From assembly GCF_004798585.1 (NCBI RefSeq), contig NZ_PPXQ01000010.1, positions 62,001 to 126,000 on the forward strand: a stretch of 64,000 nt of DNA, read 5' to 3'. Within the stretch, counting starts at the first letter, position 1. Every line of letters starts with the position of its first letter. The notes under the pieces are model-generated. The model saw only the letters and a list, made by a program, of their open reading frames with translations. It was not told the DNA's origin and made no database searches. The DNA comes from Massilia sp. Mn16-1_5. GTDB taxonomy: Bacteria > Pseudomonadota > Gammaproteobacteria > Burkholderiales > Burkholderiaceae_D. Made by a program: the position numbers and the translations under genes. This document shows positions 24,067 through 33,063 of the stretch, one piece after another.

Positions 24067-24939
24067 ATGCAAATCGCAACATACCAATTGGACGGTCGCC
24101 GTTTTGTCGGGCTCGTCAGTGATGATCAACAGTCGGTCACTCCGCTGAACCTGCCGCAGAGCGTGGCTGTTACCGGCGCCCTGGCCGTGATCGAATTGCT
24201 GGAAAAAGGCGAAGCGCTGCCGGCGGCTGCGGGTCCGGCACTCCCGCTGGCCTCGGTCCGGCTCGAAGCGCCGTTGCCTCGGCCGCGCCGTAATCTCTGG
24301 TGCGTCGGGCGCAACTACCATGCCCACGCCAAGGAATTGCAGACCTCGGTGTTCAAGGACAACGACGCTAACCCGGAATCCTGGCCGATCGTCTTCACCA
24401 AAGTGCCGGAATGCGTCGTCGGCCCCTACGACGACATCAGCCTGCCGGGCGCGGCGATCTCCGAGCAGATCGACTATGAAGCCGAACTGGCGGTCGTTAT
24501 CGGCAAGGGCGGAAAGAACATCAGCCGCGACAGCGCAATGGAACATGTGTTCGGCTATACCGTGGTCAACGACATCACCGCACGTGACGTCCAGATGCGC
24601 CACCAGCAGTGGGACATGGGCAAATCCTTCGACACCTTCTGCCCGATGGGACCGTGGATCGTCACCGCCGACCAGCTTGACGGTACCCGCACCCGCGTAC
24701 GCTGCTGGGTCAACGGCGAGCTGCGCCAGGACGGACCGACCGAAAACCTGATCTTCGATATCCCGACCCTGATCGAAACCATCTCGCGCGGCATCACCCT
24801 CTACCCGGGCGACGTGATCGCGACCGGCACGCCGGCTGGCGTTGGCCTTGGCATGAAGCCCCCGCGCTTCCTGGGCGCCGGGGACGTGGTCAAGATCAAG
24901 ATCGACGGCATCGGCACGATCGAAAACAAGTTCGCGTAA
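24067..24939 (+). CDS. fumarylacetoacetate hydrolase family protein, first gene of AraC-controlled operon
   Basis: The 290-residue protein has the FAH fold with metal ligands Glu138 and Glu140 (DYEAELAVVIGKG) and Asp169 (VVNDITARD), and the C-terminal segment GDVIATGTPAGVG. Family members hydrolyse C-C bonds of acylpyruvates or isomerise and decarboxylate dioic acids. The ribosome binding site is GGAGGAAAAG. It is followed after 9 bases by the alpha/beta hydrolase gene. It closely resembles the FAH protein at 58071-58940, notably in the last 60 residues. Confidence 0.92.
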   Translation: MQIATYQLDGRRFVGLVSDDQQSVTPLNLPQSVAVTGALAVIELLEKGEALPAAAGPALPLASVRLEAPLPRPRRNLWCVGRNYHAHAKELQTSVFKDNDANPESWPIVFTKVPECVVGPYDDISLPGAAISEQIDYEAELAVVIGKGGKNISRDSAMEHVFGYTVVNDITARDVQMRHQQWDMGKSFDTFCPMGPWIVTADQLDGTRTRVRCWVNGELRQDGPTENLIFDIPTLIETISRGITLYPGDVIATGTPAGVGLGMKPPRFLGAGDVVKIKIDGIGTIENKFA

Positions 24940-24948
24940 GGAGCGGCC

Positions 24949-25734
24949 ATGAGTACTCACTTCATTGAAGGATTGGCCGTCGAAGTCGAAGGCGAAGGTC
25001 CAGCCGTCGTCTGCGTTCACGGCTTGGGCGGCACCAGCAACACCTGGACGCCGCTGATGCCGGCCCTGCAGGGCCACAGGATCATCCGCATCGATTTGCC
25101 GGGCTCCGGCCGTTCCGTTCGCTACACAGCGGAACTCAGCATCAAGGACATGGTGGATGCAGTGGAAACCGTGTGTCGCCACCTGGATGTGAGCGAAGCC
25201 GTCTTCCTCGGCCATTCGATGGGCACCATCGTCTGCCAGCACATCGCGACCCGTAAGCCGTCGCTGGTGAAGTCGCTTGCCTTGTTCGGGCCACTCCTGT
25301 GCCCCCCGAATGCGGGGCGTCCCGGCATCCTGGCCCGCGCCGACAAGGCTGCCACTGGCGGCAGCGCCGCAATGCAGGAGATCGCCGATGCCATCGTGGC
25401 CGGCGCCACCTCGCGCGAAACGAAGGAAACCCAGCCTGCCGTGCTGGCCCTGGTACGTGAAAGCGTGATGCGCCAGACGCCGGAAGGGTATGGGCAAAGC
25501 TGCATTGCACTGGCCCGTGCGCAGGCTGCTGCAGTCGAGGAAATTGCAGTGCCCACGCTGCTCGTCACCGGAGATCAGGATGGGGTTGCACCGGTAGCCG
25601 CCGTCGAAGCCATGGCCGCGCGCATCGCTGGAAGTCGGGTAGCCGTGCTCGCGGGTTGCGGCCACTGGACCACCTTTGAGCGGCCGATGGAATGCACACA
25701 GGAGCTGAATCAGTTTTTACGTCCGGCCAACTAG
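24949..25734 (+). CDS. alpha/beta hydrolase (enol-lactonase/C-C hydrolase type)
   Basis: The 261-residue protein has HGLGG as oxyanion segment, the nucleophile Ser90 in GHSMGT, Asp in TGDQDG and His in GCGHWTTFERP. The short cap and overall length resemble 3-oxoadipate enol-lactonase (PcaD) and meta-cleavage product hydrolases. Placed between a FAH-family enzyme and an amidohydrolase, it probably opens a lactone or cleaves an intermediate of the same pathway. Confidence 0.88.
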   Translation: MSTHFIEGLAVEVEGEGPAVVCVHGLGGTSNTWTPLMPALQGHRIIRIDLPGSGRSVRYTAELSIKDMVDAVETVCRHLDVSEAVFLGHSMGTIVCQHIATRKPSLVKSLALFGPLLCPPNAGRPGILARADKAATGGSAAMQEIADAIVAGATSRETKETQPAVLALVRESVMRQTPEGYGQSCIALARAQAAAVEEIAVPTLLVTGDQDGVAPVAAVEAMAARIAGSRVAVLAGCGHWTTFERPMECTQELNQFLRPAN

Positions 25735-25762
25735 GGCCATTCGAGGAATCGAGGAGACAGAC

Positions 25763-27097
25763 ATGAAAAAGACAGCAATCACCAACGTTGCGATTTTCGA
25801 TGGCAGCGGTGGCGCGGTATTCAAGGGCGAAGTCCTCGTAGAAGGAAACCGCATCGTCGAAGTCGCACGCTTTCCAAACAAGACCAGCGGACAAGCGGAC
25901 CAGATTATCGACGGCAAGGGAAAATTCCTGATGCCGGGCATGACCGAAGCCCATACACACTTTTCCTGGAATGACCAGCCGACGCTTGCTGCCATCCAGA
26001 TGATGCCGCCCGAAGAGCACATTCTCTGGTGCGTCGAAGTCGCCAAGCGTTACCTCGACATGGGATGGACGTCGGCCATCGGCGCCGCCGCCGCCAAGGC
26101 ACGCCTGGATGTGGTACTGCGTAATGCCATCAGCGCCGGACAATGCGTCGGCCCGCGCTACCTGGCCGGCAGCCAGGAAATCACGACCCTCGGCGGGCTG
26201 GGCGACAACTCACTGCCTCACCTGCCGTTCCAGGAGCTCAGCTTCGGGCACATCGTCAGCGGGCCGGAGGAGGTGCGCAAGGCCGTGCGCATGTTCTGCA
26301 AATATGGCGTCGACCATTTGAAGATCAATCTGTCGGGTGAATACATTGCCGGTATTCCCGCAGAACTTTCTCCCATCTCCGAGGAAGAAATCGCGATGCT
26401 CACGACCGAGGCTCGGCGTTACGGCAAACGGGTTGCAGCACACGCGCGCTCGAGCGAATCGGTCAAGCAGTGCGTACGCCATGGCATCGAAATGGTGTTC
26501 CATGCCAGTTTCGCCGATGAAGAAGCGCTCGACATGTTGGAGGCCAATAAAGACAAGCACTTCGTTGCCCCGGGCATCGGCTGGCTGGTACGGACCAGTT
26601 TCCACGCCTCCGAATATGGCATCACGCCTGCCGTCGCCGAGAAGATGGGCTACAAGCGGGAGCTGGAAGCCGCCTCCGAATCTCTGAGCAAGATGCACAG
26701 GCGCGGCATTCGCGTGCTGCCCGGCGGCGACTACGGATTCGCTTGGATGCCGCACGGGACCAATGCCAACGACCTGCAGTATTTCGTCGACTACATCGGC
26801 ATGACCCCGACCGAAGCGCTGGTTTCCGCAACGCGGCTGGGCGGCGAGATCATGATGCGCGGCCATGAACTCGGCCAGATCAAGCCCGGCTACCTCGCTG
26901 ACCTAGTGATGGTCGATGGCGATCCCCTGCAGGACCTGAGCATCCTGACGGAGCCGTCTCGTATTGCCATGGTGATGCAGGACGGCACCGTGCATAAACA
27001 GTTGCGCGACCCGGCTCCAGCCGACGCTGCCCTTCACCTGCCTCAGAGCGAGAATCCCTTGCTTGACCGGGGTGTGCAGGAAGCTGTGCCGGCGTAA
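25763..27097 (+). CDS. metal-dependent amidohydrolase (COG1228-type)
   Basis: The 444-residue protein has all the ligands of a binuclear amidohydrolase: His64 and His66 (EAHTHF), Lys187 as the probable carboxylated lysine (HLKINLSGE), His227 (AAHARS), His247 (VFHASF) and Asp323 (GGDYGF). The C-terminal segment KPGYLADLVMVDGDP closes the small beta domain. Relatives act on imidazolones, dipeptides and mycotoxin amides. There is no signal peptide. It probably carries out the hydrolytic entry step of the operon's pathway, which is inference from order and family. Confidence 0.9.
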   Translation: MKKTAITNVAIFDGSGGAVFKGEVLVEGNRIVEVARFPNKTSGQADQIIDGKGKFLMPGMTEAHTHFSWNDQPTLAAIQMMPPEEHILWCVEVAKRYLDMGWTSAIGAAAAKARLDVVLRNAISAGQCVGPRYLAGSQEITTLGGLGDNSLPHLPFQELSFGHIVSGPEEVRKAVRMFCKYGVDHLKINLSGEYIAGIPAELSPISEEEIAMLTTEARRYGKRVAAHARSSESVKQCVRHGIEMVFHASFADEEALDMLEANKDKHFVAPGIGWLVRTSFHASEYGITPAVAEKMGYKRELEAASESLSKMHRRGIRVLPGGDYGFAWMPHGTNANDLQYFVDYIGMTPTEALVSATRLGGEIMMRGHELGQIKPGYLADLVMVDGDPLQDLSILTEPSRIAMVMQDGTVHKQLRDPAPADAALHLPQSENPLLDRGVQEAVPA

Positions 27098-27184
27098 TCG
27101 TTTTTGCCCGGGACTGTATCGCAGCCCGGGCCATCGACATCACAACACAGGCCGGCCGACAGGCCGAGCCAAAATGGAGACAAT

Positions 27185-27961
27185 ATGAGTACGATGCGTT
27201 ATGCGGCGTGCGCCGCAATCGCCGCCTGCCTGCTGGGCGGAGCAGGAACGGTCGCGGCAGCCGACTTCCAGGTGGCCAGCGTCAGTGCGCTTTATACCAA
27301 GGACGCCAAGGCCGACCCGGTGCTGGGCACCGGTACTGACAACGAACACCTGTCCACCTACCAGTTCGAATATTTCGGCGGTTTCAAGTACGGCGACGTC
27401 TACGTCGACGCTGAAGTATTCCACGGCAAGAATGTTGGTGGGGCCGGCGCTGGTTCGTTCGCCGGGAACAGCAGTTTTCAGCAGCTGATGGTTTTCAATC
27501 CACGTTTAAGTCTTGGAAAATTAAGTGGTCGCGACTTATCCTTCGGACCAATCAGCGATATTTCGCTGATTGCCCGCTATGAGCGCGCTAGCTATGCTGA
27601 CTTCCGTTCCTATAACCATGGTGTCTCGTTCAACTTCAAGGTACCGGGCTTCGCTTACTTTGAATCAGGCATACTGCGCCGGAACACGAATTTCTATCAT
27701 GGCAAGTGGCTTTGGCGCTCCGTCTTGATGTCGAGCGCGCTCCCCGTTGGCAGTCAGAAGTTTCACTTCAATTTGCTGTCGCTCGTCAACGGTACTGGCG
27801 CCAACGGTACCGAAGTCTTCCTGAGACCTGAGCTGTTGTGGGAGCTTGATGACAAAGGTGCTTGGCAGTTGGGCTTGCGCGCTGAAATGCATCGCTACAA
27901 GGTCAACGGTCAGAACTACTCCCGACATTCGCCAAGCTTAATGTTGAAGTGGACCATGTAA
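27185..27961 (+). CDS. Tsx/OmpK-like outer-membrane channel
   Basis: The 258-residue protein has a signal peptide (about 26 residues, ending VAAA) and the pattern of the nucleoside-specific channel family Tsx/OmpK: FEYFGGFKYGDVYVDAEVFHG, paired amphipathic strands, and a terminal strand LMLKWTM. It likely admits the small, perhaps heterocyclic, substrate of the operon. It follows the amidohydrolase by 87 bp. Codon use becomes visibly AT-richer from about 27,450 to the end, suggesting a different history for this gene. Confidence 0.82.
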   Translation: MSTMRYAACAAIAACLLGGAGTVAAADFQVASVSALYTKDAKADPVLGTGTDNEHLSTYQFEYFGGFKYGDVYVDAEVFHGKNVGGAGAGSFAGNSSFQQLMVFNPRLSLGKLSGRDLSFGPISDISLIARYERASYADFRSYNHGVSFNFKVPGFAYFESGILRRNTNFYHGKWLWRSVLMSSALPVGSQKFHFNLLSLVNGTGANGTEVFLRPELLWELDDKGAWQLGLRAEMHRYKVNGQNYSRHSPSLMLKWTM

Positions 27962-28025
27962 CATCCGAGTAGATCAGCACAGCAGCGGAAATCCATGGCC
28001 TAAGCTAAATCTCACGGTTATGGAT

Positions 28026-28087
28026 GTCCGCTCCTGGGCCCGACAGCAGACCTATCGTAGCGTGCGCCAACAACCACGGCAGACATG
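28026..28087 (+). repeat. dispersed intergenic repeat, copy C
   Basis: This diverged copy keeps AGACCTATCGTAGCGT and GCAGACATG of copy B. Its ends ATGTC (28024) and GACAT near 28085 are complementary, differing in sequence from copy A but keeping the ability to pair. It lies between the convergent ends of the Tsx-like and CMD genes. Confidence 0.6.
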
Positions 28088-28108
28088 AAATCACGCCCAA
28101 ACTGGCTT

Positions 28109-28558
28109 TCAGCTCCTTGCGCGAGGCTTCAAGCGGAAGCTGACACCGAGCCGGTTGATCGCGTTCATGGCCGCAATGGTCAAGGTCAAGTCCACCAGGT
28201 CCTTCTCGCCGAACACGGCCAGCGCGGCCGCGTAGGCGTCGTCGGATGCGTGCGTTTCGCTCACGCGTGTGACTTCCTCCGACCATGCCAGCGCGGCACG
28301 CTCCTGCTCGGTGAACAGATGCGCGGCTTCGTGCCAGACCGGAACCAGCACGGCCTTGTCGACCGATACCCCCTCCTTGATCAGGTCGCGGGTGTGGATG
28401 TCGATGCAATGCGCGCATCCGTTGATCTGCGATACACGCAGGAAGACAAGGTGAATGAGCGTGCTGGGCAGCTTCGTGTCGTTGACGACATAGTGATGCA
28501 GGACGCCGATTGCCTTTGCGCCCTCGGGGGAGACGGCAAACCAGTTTGCGCGATTCAT
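28109..28558 (-). CDS. carboxymuconolactone decarboxylase/AhpD-like protein
   Basis: The 149-residue protein carries CAHCIDIHT, the CxxC-x3-H motif of AhpD-like peroxidase-type members of the CMD superfamily, and EAAHLFTEQERAALAW downstream. Such proteins reduce peroxides or act as disulfide reductases in the cytosol. ATG at 28558 has AAAGGA seven bases upstream and is preferred over the in-frame GTG at 28576. Confidence 0.88.
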   Translation of the reverse strand: MNRANWFAVSPEGAKAIGVLHHYVVNDTKLPSTLIHLVFLRVSQINGCAHCIDIHTRDLIKEGVSVDKAVLVPVWHEAAHLFTEQERAALAWSEEVTRVSETHASDDAYAAALAVFGEKDLVDLTLTIAAMNAINRLGVSFRLKPRARS

Positions 28559-28640
28559 GGTGTTCAATCCTTTCACGTTGCGACGGGCAGGAGTGCCCTA
28601 TCCCAGCTGAAGACGGTTGACACCCGCGCGTTGTGACACT

Positions 28641-28660
28641 CACGCCCCAGGCGGGGCGTG
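28641..28660 (-). terminator. hairpin after the RlpA gene
   Basis: CACGCCCC (28641-28648) and GGGGCGTG (28653-28660) form a perfect 8-base stem with a 4-base loop downstream of the RlpA stop. There is no U run, so termination is uncertain. Confidence 0.4.
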
Positions 28661-28680
28661 TCTCAAAGGCGCAAGGGCCT

Positions 28681-29241
28681 TTATGGCAGGACGACTTGGA
28701 TCTCCACCAACGCACTGCCTTTCGCCGCATAGCCGAGCTTGGCTGCGGCCGCGTACGATAGATCAATGATCCTGTCAGAGAGGAACGGGCCGCGGTCGTT
28801 CACGCGAACGATGAGGGTTCGACCGTTCTCGACGTTGGTCACCCTGACATAAGAGGGGATGGGAAGGATCGGATGCGCAGCCGTGAGCTTCATCACGTCA
28901 TAGAGTTCACCACTTGCCGTCGGCGCCCCGTGGTAACGGGTTCCGTACCAGCTTGCCATGCCACGCGCCTGGTAGGGCATTAACTTGTTCATCGGCCGGT
29001 AGCTATTTCCCATAGCAACATAAGGCTTGAGCGTACCGGAGACAAGCCGCTCTGCCCTGGGTACTGGCTCCTTGACTGCATCGATCTGCGCCTGCGTGAT
29101 GCCTTTTGGTGGACCATCGTTGAGGTAATAGCGCCCACCCGCTTTCGTTGGCTGAACCTTTGGTGTCGAACAGGCTGCAAGGGACAGCGCCAACATAGCT
29201 ACCAGCCCTGGTCTTGAACAGATACGTAAAATGCTTCTCAT
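28681..29241 (-). CDS. RlpA-like lipoprotein (septal ring lytic transglycosylase family)
   Basis: The 186-residue product has a lipoprotein signal with lipobox LAAC and a double-psi beta-barrel containing GMASWYGTRYHGAPTASGE, LPSYVRVTN-type strands and VRVNDRGPF, all typical of RlpA. RlpA cleaves denuded glycan strands at the septum. The C-terminal SPOR domain of full-length RlpA is missing, so this is a short form. The start at 29241 is chosen because the lipoprotein signal begins there. Confidence 0.88.
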   Translation of the reverse strand: MRSILRICSRPGLVAMLALSLAACSTPKVQPTKAGGRYYLNDGPPKGITQAQIDAVKEPVPRAERLVSGTLKPYVAMGNSYRPMNKLMPYQARGMASWYGTRYHGAPTASGELYDVMKLTAAHPILPIPSYVRVTNVENGRTLIVRVNDRGPFLSDRIIDLSYAAAAKLGYAAKGSALVEIQVVLP

Positions 29242-29310
29242 TGTTGCTTTCCACACGTTTTCATCGCGGCCGACGTGCCAAGCCAGGAATCTTGCCAAAC
29301 GAATTAAACT

Positions 29311-29679
29311 TCAGCGGCAGTGACTGCACACCCCATAGAGGGTCAGCTCGTGCGATTCGAGGACGAAGCCCTCGGGCGTCAGCTTCTGCATGTCTCCGGG
29401 GCAGGCATGCACCTCATACACCCGGTCGCAGCTGCGGCAGTGAAAGTGATGGTGATGCCCGTGGCCGGCCACTTCGTAGCGGTCGCCGCCGCCCGGCAGC
29501 GAGACGGTCGTGATGTCGCCCGCTTCCAGCATGGCCTTGATGTTGCGGTAGATGGTGGCCATGCCGATGCCCGGCACCACGCCTTGCGCGTGTTCCAGGA
29601 TTTCCTGCGGGGAGAGCGGGCGTCCGGCGTCGGCGATGCAGTGCTGGATGGCCGTGCGCTGCTTGGTATTGCGTTCCAT
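29311..29679 (-). CDS. Fur family metalloregulator
   Basis: The 122-residue protein has a winged helix (PLSPQEILEHAQ...GMATIYRNIKAML), a HHHHFHCRSCD sensor segment and the C-terminal CSHC, giving two CxxC pairs that bind structural zinc. It could be PerR-, Zur- or Fur-like. At 122 residues it is shorter than Fur. It is the nearest candidate for the Zur-type box at 18103, though no local autoregulatory box was found. The sulfurtransferase gene ends 15 bases upstream on the same strand. Confidence 0.85.
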   Translation of the reverse strand: MERNTKQRTAIQHCIADAGRPLSPQEILEHAQGVVPGIGMATIYRNIKAMLEAGDITTVSLPGGGDRYEVAGHGHHHHFHCRSCDRVYEVHACPGDMQKLTPEGFVLESHELTLYGVCSHCR

Positions 29680-29694
29680 GATTCCTCTTCCGCC

Positions 29695-30546
29695 TCAGGC
29701 GCCTTTCGCCACCGGCCGTGCCGGGTCCGCAGTCCACTCGCTCCATGAACCCGGATACAGGGCCGCGCCCGGCATGCCAGCCACTTCCAGCGCCAGCAGG
29801 TTGTGGCAGGCCGTCACGCCCGAGCCGCATTGCATGATCGCGTTTGCGGGATCATCGATCACGGAAGCGAACTCCTCGCGCAGCTGCTCCGGCGCCTTGA
29901 AGCGCCCGTCGTTGTGCAGATTGTCCTTGAAGAAGCGGTTCTTCGCGCCGGGGATGTGGCCGCCCACCGGATCGATGGTCTCGTTCTCGCCGCGGAAGCG
30001 GTCCGCCGCGCGCGCGTCGACCACGGTGCGGCGTTCGCTTTCGATGTTCTCCAGCACCTCGGCCACCGTCACGGTCGGCACGAAAGGCGCCTGCAGGGTG
30101 ATCGCACCAAGTGGCTTCACCGGAACCTCGGTGACCACCGGCTGGCCCAGCGCCTGCCAGGCCGGCAGGCCGCCGTCGAGCACGGCCGAGGGCTCGTGGC
30201 CGATCCAGCGCAGCAGCCACCATAATCTCGCCGCGTACATGCCGCCGTGGGCATCGTAGGCGATGACTTGCGTATCGTCGTCGATGCCCCAGCGGCGCAG
30301 GGTCTCGACCAGCGCGTCCTTGGAAGGCAGCGGATGGCGGCCGCGGAATACGCCGTCCTCATCGCGCTTCGCTCCCGACAGCTCGGTCTCCATGTCCGCG
30401 AACACGGCGCCCGGCAGGTGGCCGGCGTTGTAGGCTTCGCGGCCGGCGGACAGGTTCATCAGGTCGTGGCGGCAGTCGACGACGACCCAGTTGGGATCGG
30501 AGATATGTGCAGCCAGGTCGGTCGCGGAAATCAGGGTCGTGAACAT
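29695..30546 (-). CDS. sseA: thiosulfate/3-mercaptopyruvate sulfurtransferase
   Basis: The 283-residue protein has two rhodanese domains. The catalytic Cys240 lies in CGSGVTA, the loop that marks mercaptopyruvate sulfurtransferases, whereas typical rhodaneses read CRKGVTA. It transfers sulfane sulfur to cyanide or thiols. It is cytosolic and sits between the EamA transporter and the Fur-family gene, all on the minus strand with short gaps, so cotranscription is likely. Confidence 0.9.
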   Translation of the reverse strand: MFTTLISATDLAAHISDPNWVVVDCRHDLMNLSAGREAYNAGHLPGAVFADMETELSGAKRDEDGVFRGRHPLPSKDALVETLRRWGIDDDTQVIAYDAHGGMYAARLWWLLRWIGHEPSAVLDGGLPAWQALGQPVVTEVPVKPLGAITLQAPFVPTVTVAEVLENIESERRTVVDARAADRFRGENETIDPVGGHIPGAKNRFFKDNLHNDGRFKAPEQLREEFASVIDDPANAIMQCGSGVTACHNLLALEVAGMPGAALYPGSWSEWTADPARPVAKGA

Positions 30547-30559
30547 GATGCTGGGCTCC

Positions 30560-31483
30560 TCACAGTTCGCTGGCGATCGGATCGGTCTTCTTGATGGCGG
30601 CGCCTTTCGGCGTGCTCTTCGTATTGTAGAACGTCGCGGCGATGCCGGAGGCGAGAATCACGCCGATCCCCAGCCACACGTGCCAGTCGAAGCGGTCGCC
30701 CCACAGGGCCAGGCCCCACAGGCTGGAGAACACGATGCCGGTGTACTGCAGGTTTGCCACTACCAGCACCTTGCCGACGCGGTAGGCGCGCGTCATGGCC
30801 ATCTGCGCCATCAGGGCGGCCGCGCCGATCCCGAGCAGCAGCACGGCGCCGCCTACAGTATGGCCGTGGAAAGGGAAGCCGGTCGGGGCGCCGTCGCCGG
30901 CCAGCACGCCGCCCAGGCCCGCCAGCGTGGTCGTGAGCGAGAAGTAGAAGACGACCCGGTATTCCGGCTCGCCCATCTGGCCCAATTTGCGCACCTGCAT
31001 ATAGGCCATCGCCGAGATCACCGAGGAGCACACGCCGGCCAGGCCGCCCAGCCACTGGTGCGATTCGATCGCGGGCTGCAGCACGAGCGTCACGCCGAAG
31101 AAACTGGCGCCCACCGCGACGATCAGCGGCCATTCGACGGTATTCGTCTTCGACCACCAGCCGGCCAGGAACAAGCCGGCCGCGATCCAGATCGGCGCCA
31201 TGTAGTTCAGGGTCATGGCGGTGGCCAGCGGCAGCTTCGAGATCGCGAAGAACCAGAGCCAGAGCGAAGTCACGCCGACCGCGCTGCGAAACAGATGCTC
31301 TTTCGGGAAGGGAGTGCGGAAGCTGTGGCCCTGGTGGCGCACGATGGCGAACAGGATGACGGAGCCGATCAGGCCGCGGTAGAAGAGGAGTTCGGAGGTG
31401 GTGTAGAACTCGGAAGCGAGCTTGACGCCGGCGCCCATGGCGGCAAATGCGAAGCTGGCGAACAGCATCCAGAGAGAAGGCAT
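30560..31483 (-). CDS. EamA family (DMT) transporter
   Basis: The 307-residue protein is almost wholly hydrophobic with ten predicted helices in two EamA repeats. The drug/metabolite transporter family exports amino acids, nucleosides or drugs; the substrate is not predictable. It lies 13 bases upstream of the sulfurtransferase gene in the same direction, which hints at a sulfur compound, though weakly. Confidence 0.88.
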   Translation of the reverse strand: MPSLWMLFASFAFAAMGAGVKLASEFYTTSELLFYRGLIGSVILFAIVRHQGHSFRTPFPKEHLFRSAVGVTSLWLWFFAISKLPLATAMTLNYMAPIWIAAGLFLAGWWSKTNTVEWPLIVAVGASFFGVTLVLQPAIESHQWLGGLAGVCSSVISAMAYMQVRKLGQMGEPEYRVVFYFSLTTTLAGLGGVLAGDGAPTGFPFHGHTVGGAVLLLGIGAAALMAQMAMTRAYRVGKVLVVANLQYTGIVFSSLWGLALWGDRFDWHVWLGIGVILASGIAATFYNTKSTPKGAAIKKTDPIASEL

Positions 31484-31601
31484 TACGGTCCTGTGAAGAC
31501 GAAATCAGGTAGACGATACAGCAGACGGCGCACTTGCGCTTGGCATGGGCTTGCCAGGAGAGGAGGGCCGGCGCACGGTCGCGTGCGCCGGCCAGCAGGT
31601 A

Positions 31602-32702
31602 TTACAACTCGATCTTGCTGCGGTACCACTCATGGAAGTGCTGCATGCCGTCTTCCATCGGCGACTGGTAGGGGCCGACTTCGTTGACGCCGCGCTCCAC
31701 CAGGATCTTGCGGCCCGCATCCATGCGCTGGGCGATCTCGTCGTCCTCGATGCAGGTTTCCATGTAGGCGGCGCGCTCGGCCTCGACCAGCTCGCGCTCG
31801 AACAGGGCGATCTCTTCAGGATAGTAGAACTCGACCACGTTACGCGTCTTCTGCGGGCCCAGCGGCCACAGGGTCGACACGACCAGCACGTTCGGGTACC
31901 ACTCGACCATGATGTTCGGGTACAGGGTCAGCCAGATCGCGCCTTGCTTGGGCTCCTTGCCGCCGTTGAACTTCAGGACTGCTTCCTGCCACTTCTTATA
32001 GGTCGGCGAGCCGGCCTTCTGCAGGCCGCGGTTCACGCCCACGGTCTGCACGCTGAAGTCGCGGCCGAATTCCCACTTCAGGTCGTCGCAGGAAACGAAA
32101 TTGCCCAGGCCCGGGTGGAAGGGCTCGACGTGGTAGTCCTCCAGGTAGACCTCGATGAAGGTCTTCCAGTTGTAGTCGACGTCGTGGATCTCGACGTGGT
32201 CGAACAGGTAGCCCGAGAAATCGAGGTCCTTCGAGACCGACATGTGCTTGAGCTTGTCCATCACGTCGTAGCCGTTCTGCTCGAACAGCAGGCCGTTCCA
32301 GCTTTGCAGCGTTGACTTGGACAGGTTCAGGCAGGGCGTTTCCGCAAAGTGCGGAGCACCGATCAGTTCGCCCTTCAGGTCGTAGGTCCAGCGGTGCAGC
32401 GGGCAGACGATGGTGTTGGCGTTGCCGCGGCCATTGAACATCAGCGCCTGGCGATGGCGGCAGACGTTGGACAGCACCTCGATGCCGTTGGCGTTGCGCA
32501 CCAGCATGCGGCCTTCGTTCTCGGCAGGCAGGGTCGCGAAATCGCCGAGTTCCGGCACCATCAGCTCATGGCCGACGTAGCGCGGGCCCTTCTGGAACAG
32601 CTGCTGGATCTCGCGCTGTAGCAGATCATTGTCAAAATATACATTTACCGGAAGCTGAGCGCAGGAGCGCGCCAGCTTGGCGTGGGTAGCCAGATCGGAC
32701 AT
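31602..32702 (-). CDS. Rieske non-heme iron oxygenase, alpha subunit type
   Basis: The 366-residue protein has the Rieske cluster ligands Cys81-x-His83 and Cys100-x2-His103 with the usual spacing, and the mononuclear iron histidines His191 and His196 in EDYHVEPFHPG. It oxidises an aromatic or other ring-containing substrate with electrons from a separate reductase, which is not encoded nearby. It is divergent from xseB. Its neighbourhood with isoprenoid genes recurs, as I recall, in related Burkholderiales, but a functional link is unproven. Confidence 0.9.
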   Translation of the reverse strand: MSDLATHAKLARSCAQLPVNVYFDNDLLQREIQQLFQKGPRYVGHELMVPELGDFATLPAENEGRMLVRNANGIEVLSNVCRHRQALMFNGRGNANTIVCPLHRWTYDLKGELIGAPHFAETPCLNLSKSTLQSWNGLLFEQNGYDVMDKLKHMSVSKDLDFSGYLFDHVEIHDVDYNWKTFIEVYLEDYHVEPFHPGLGNFVSCDDLKWEFGRDFSVQTVGVNRGLQKAGSPTYKKWQEAVLKFNGGKEPKQGAIWLTLYPNIMVEWYPNVLVVSTLWPLGPQKTRNVVEFYYPEEIALFERELVEAERAAYMETCIEDDEIAQRMDAGRKILVERGVNEVGPYQSPMEDGMQHFHEWYRSKIEL

Positions 32703-33063
32703 CCCAACCCCCCTTATAAAATCACCGCCAAAGAAGAGAAAGAATCCAAAGACCAGTATTTATGCTGAGGAAATACGGTATTTCGGACAGAACCGGAGAT
32801 TATAGCTGGTAACAAGCCCAGCCGTCTTCTACAGATGAGGTCCGTCGCGGGATTGTGGTGCGCAATGGCACAGATGGTGCCGAAATGGCATGGTTTTCAT
32901 GATGTGAAGGCGGTGGCGCGTCCGACGAAGCCCTCTAGACGAGAACTCGGCAATCGCGCCGGACCACCTCTAGGGTGTGTATTGTTTTAAAATACGCGAT
33001 TCAACTCCCGTGCGGCGCACCCGATGCGCATGCCGGGATCGCCGGCCCCAACAAGAAGACATT
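32703..33063. other. 361-bp intergenic region between Rieske oxygenase and xseB genes
   Basis: No coding frame is convincing here. Near the Rieske gene lies a 13-base palindrome AAATACGGTATTT (32771-32783) that could be an operator. On the xseB side, TAAAAT at 32988-32993 is a plausible -10 for the isoprenoid operon, without a good -35. The middle holds no recognisable signal. Confidence 0.45.

Noticed and set aside
27104..27184. Longer N-terminus for the Tsx-like protein
   Set aside because: The upstream extension would place about 27 polar residues before a clear signal peptide; ATG at 27185 begins the signal directly.
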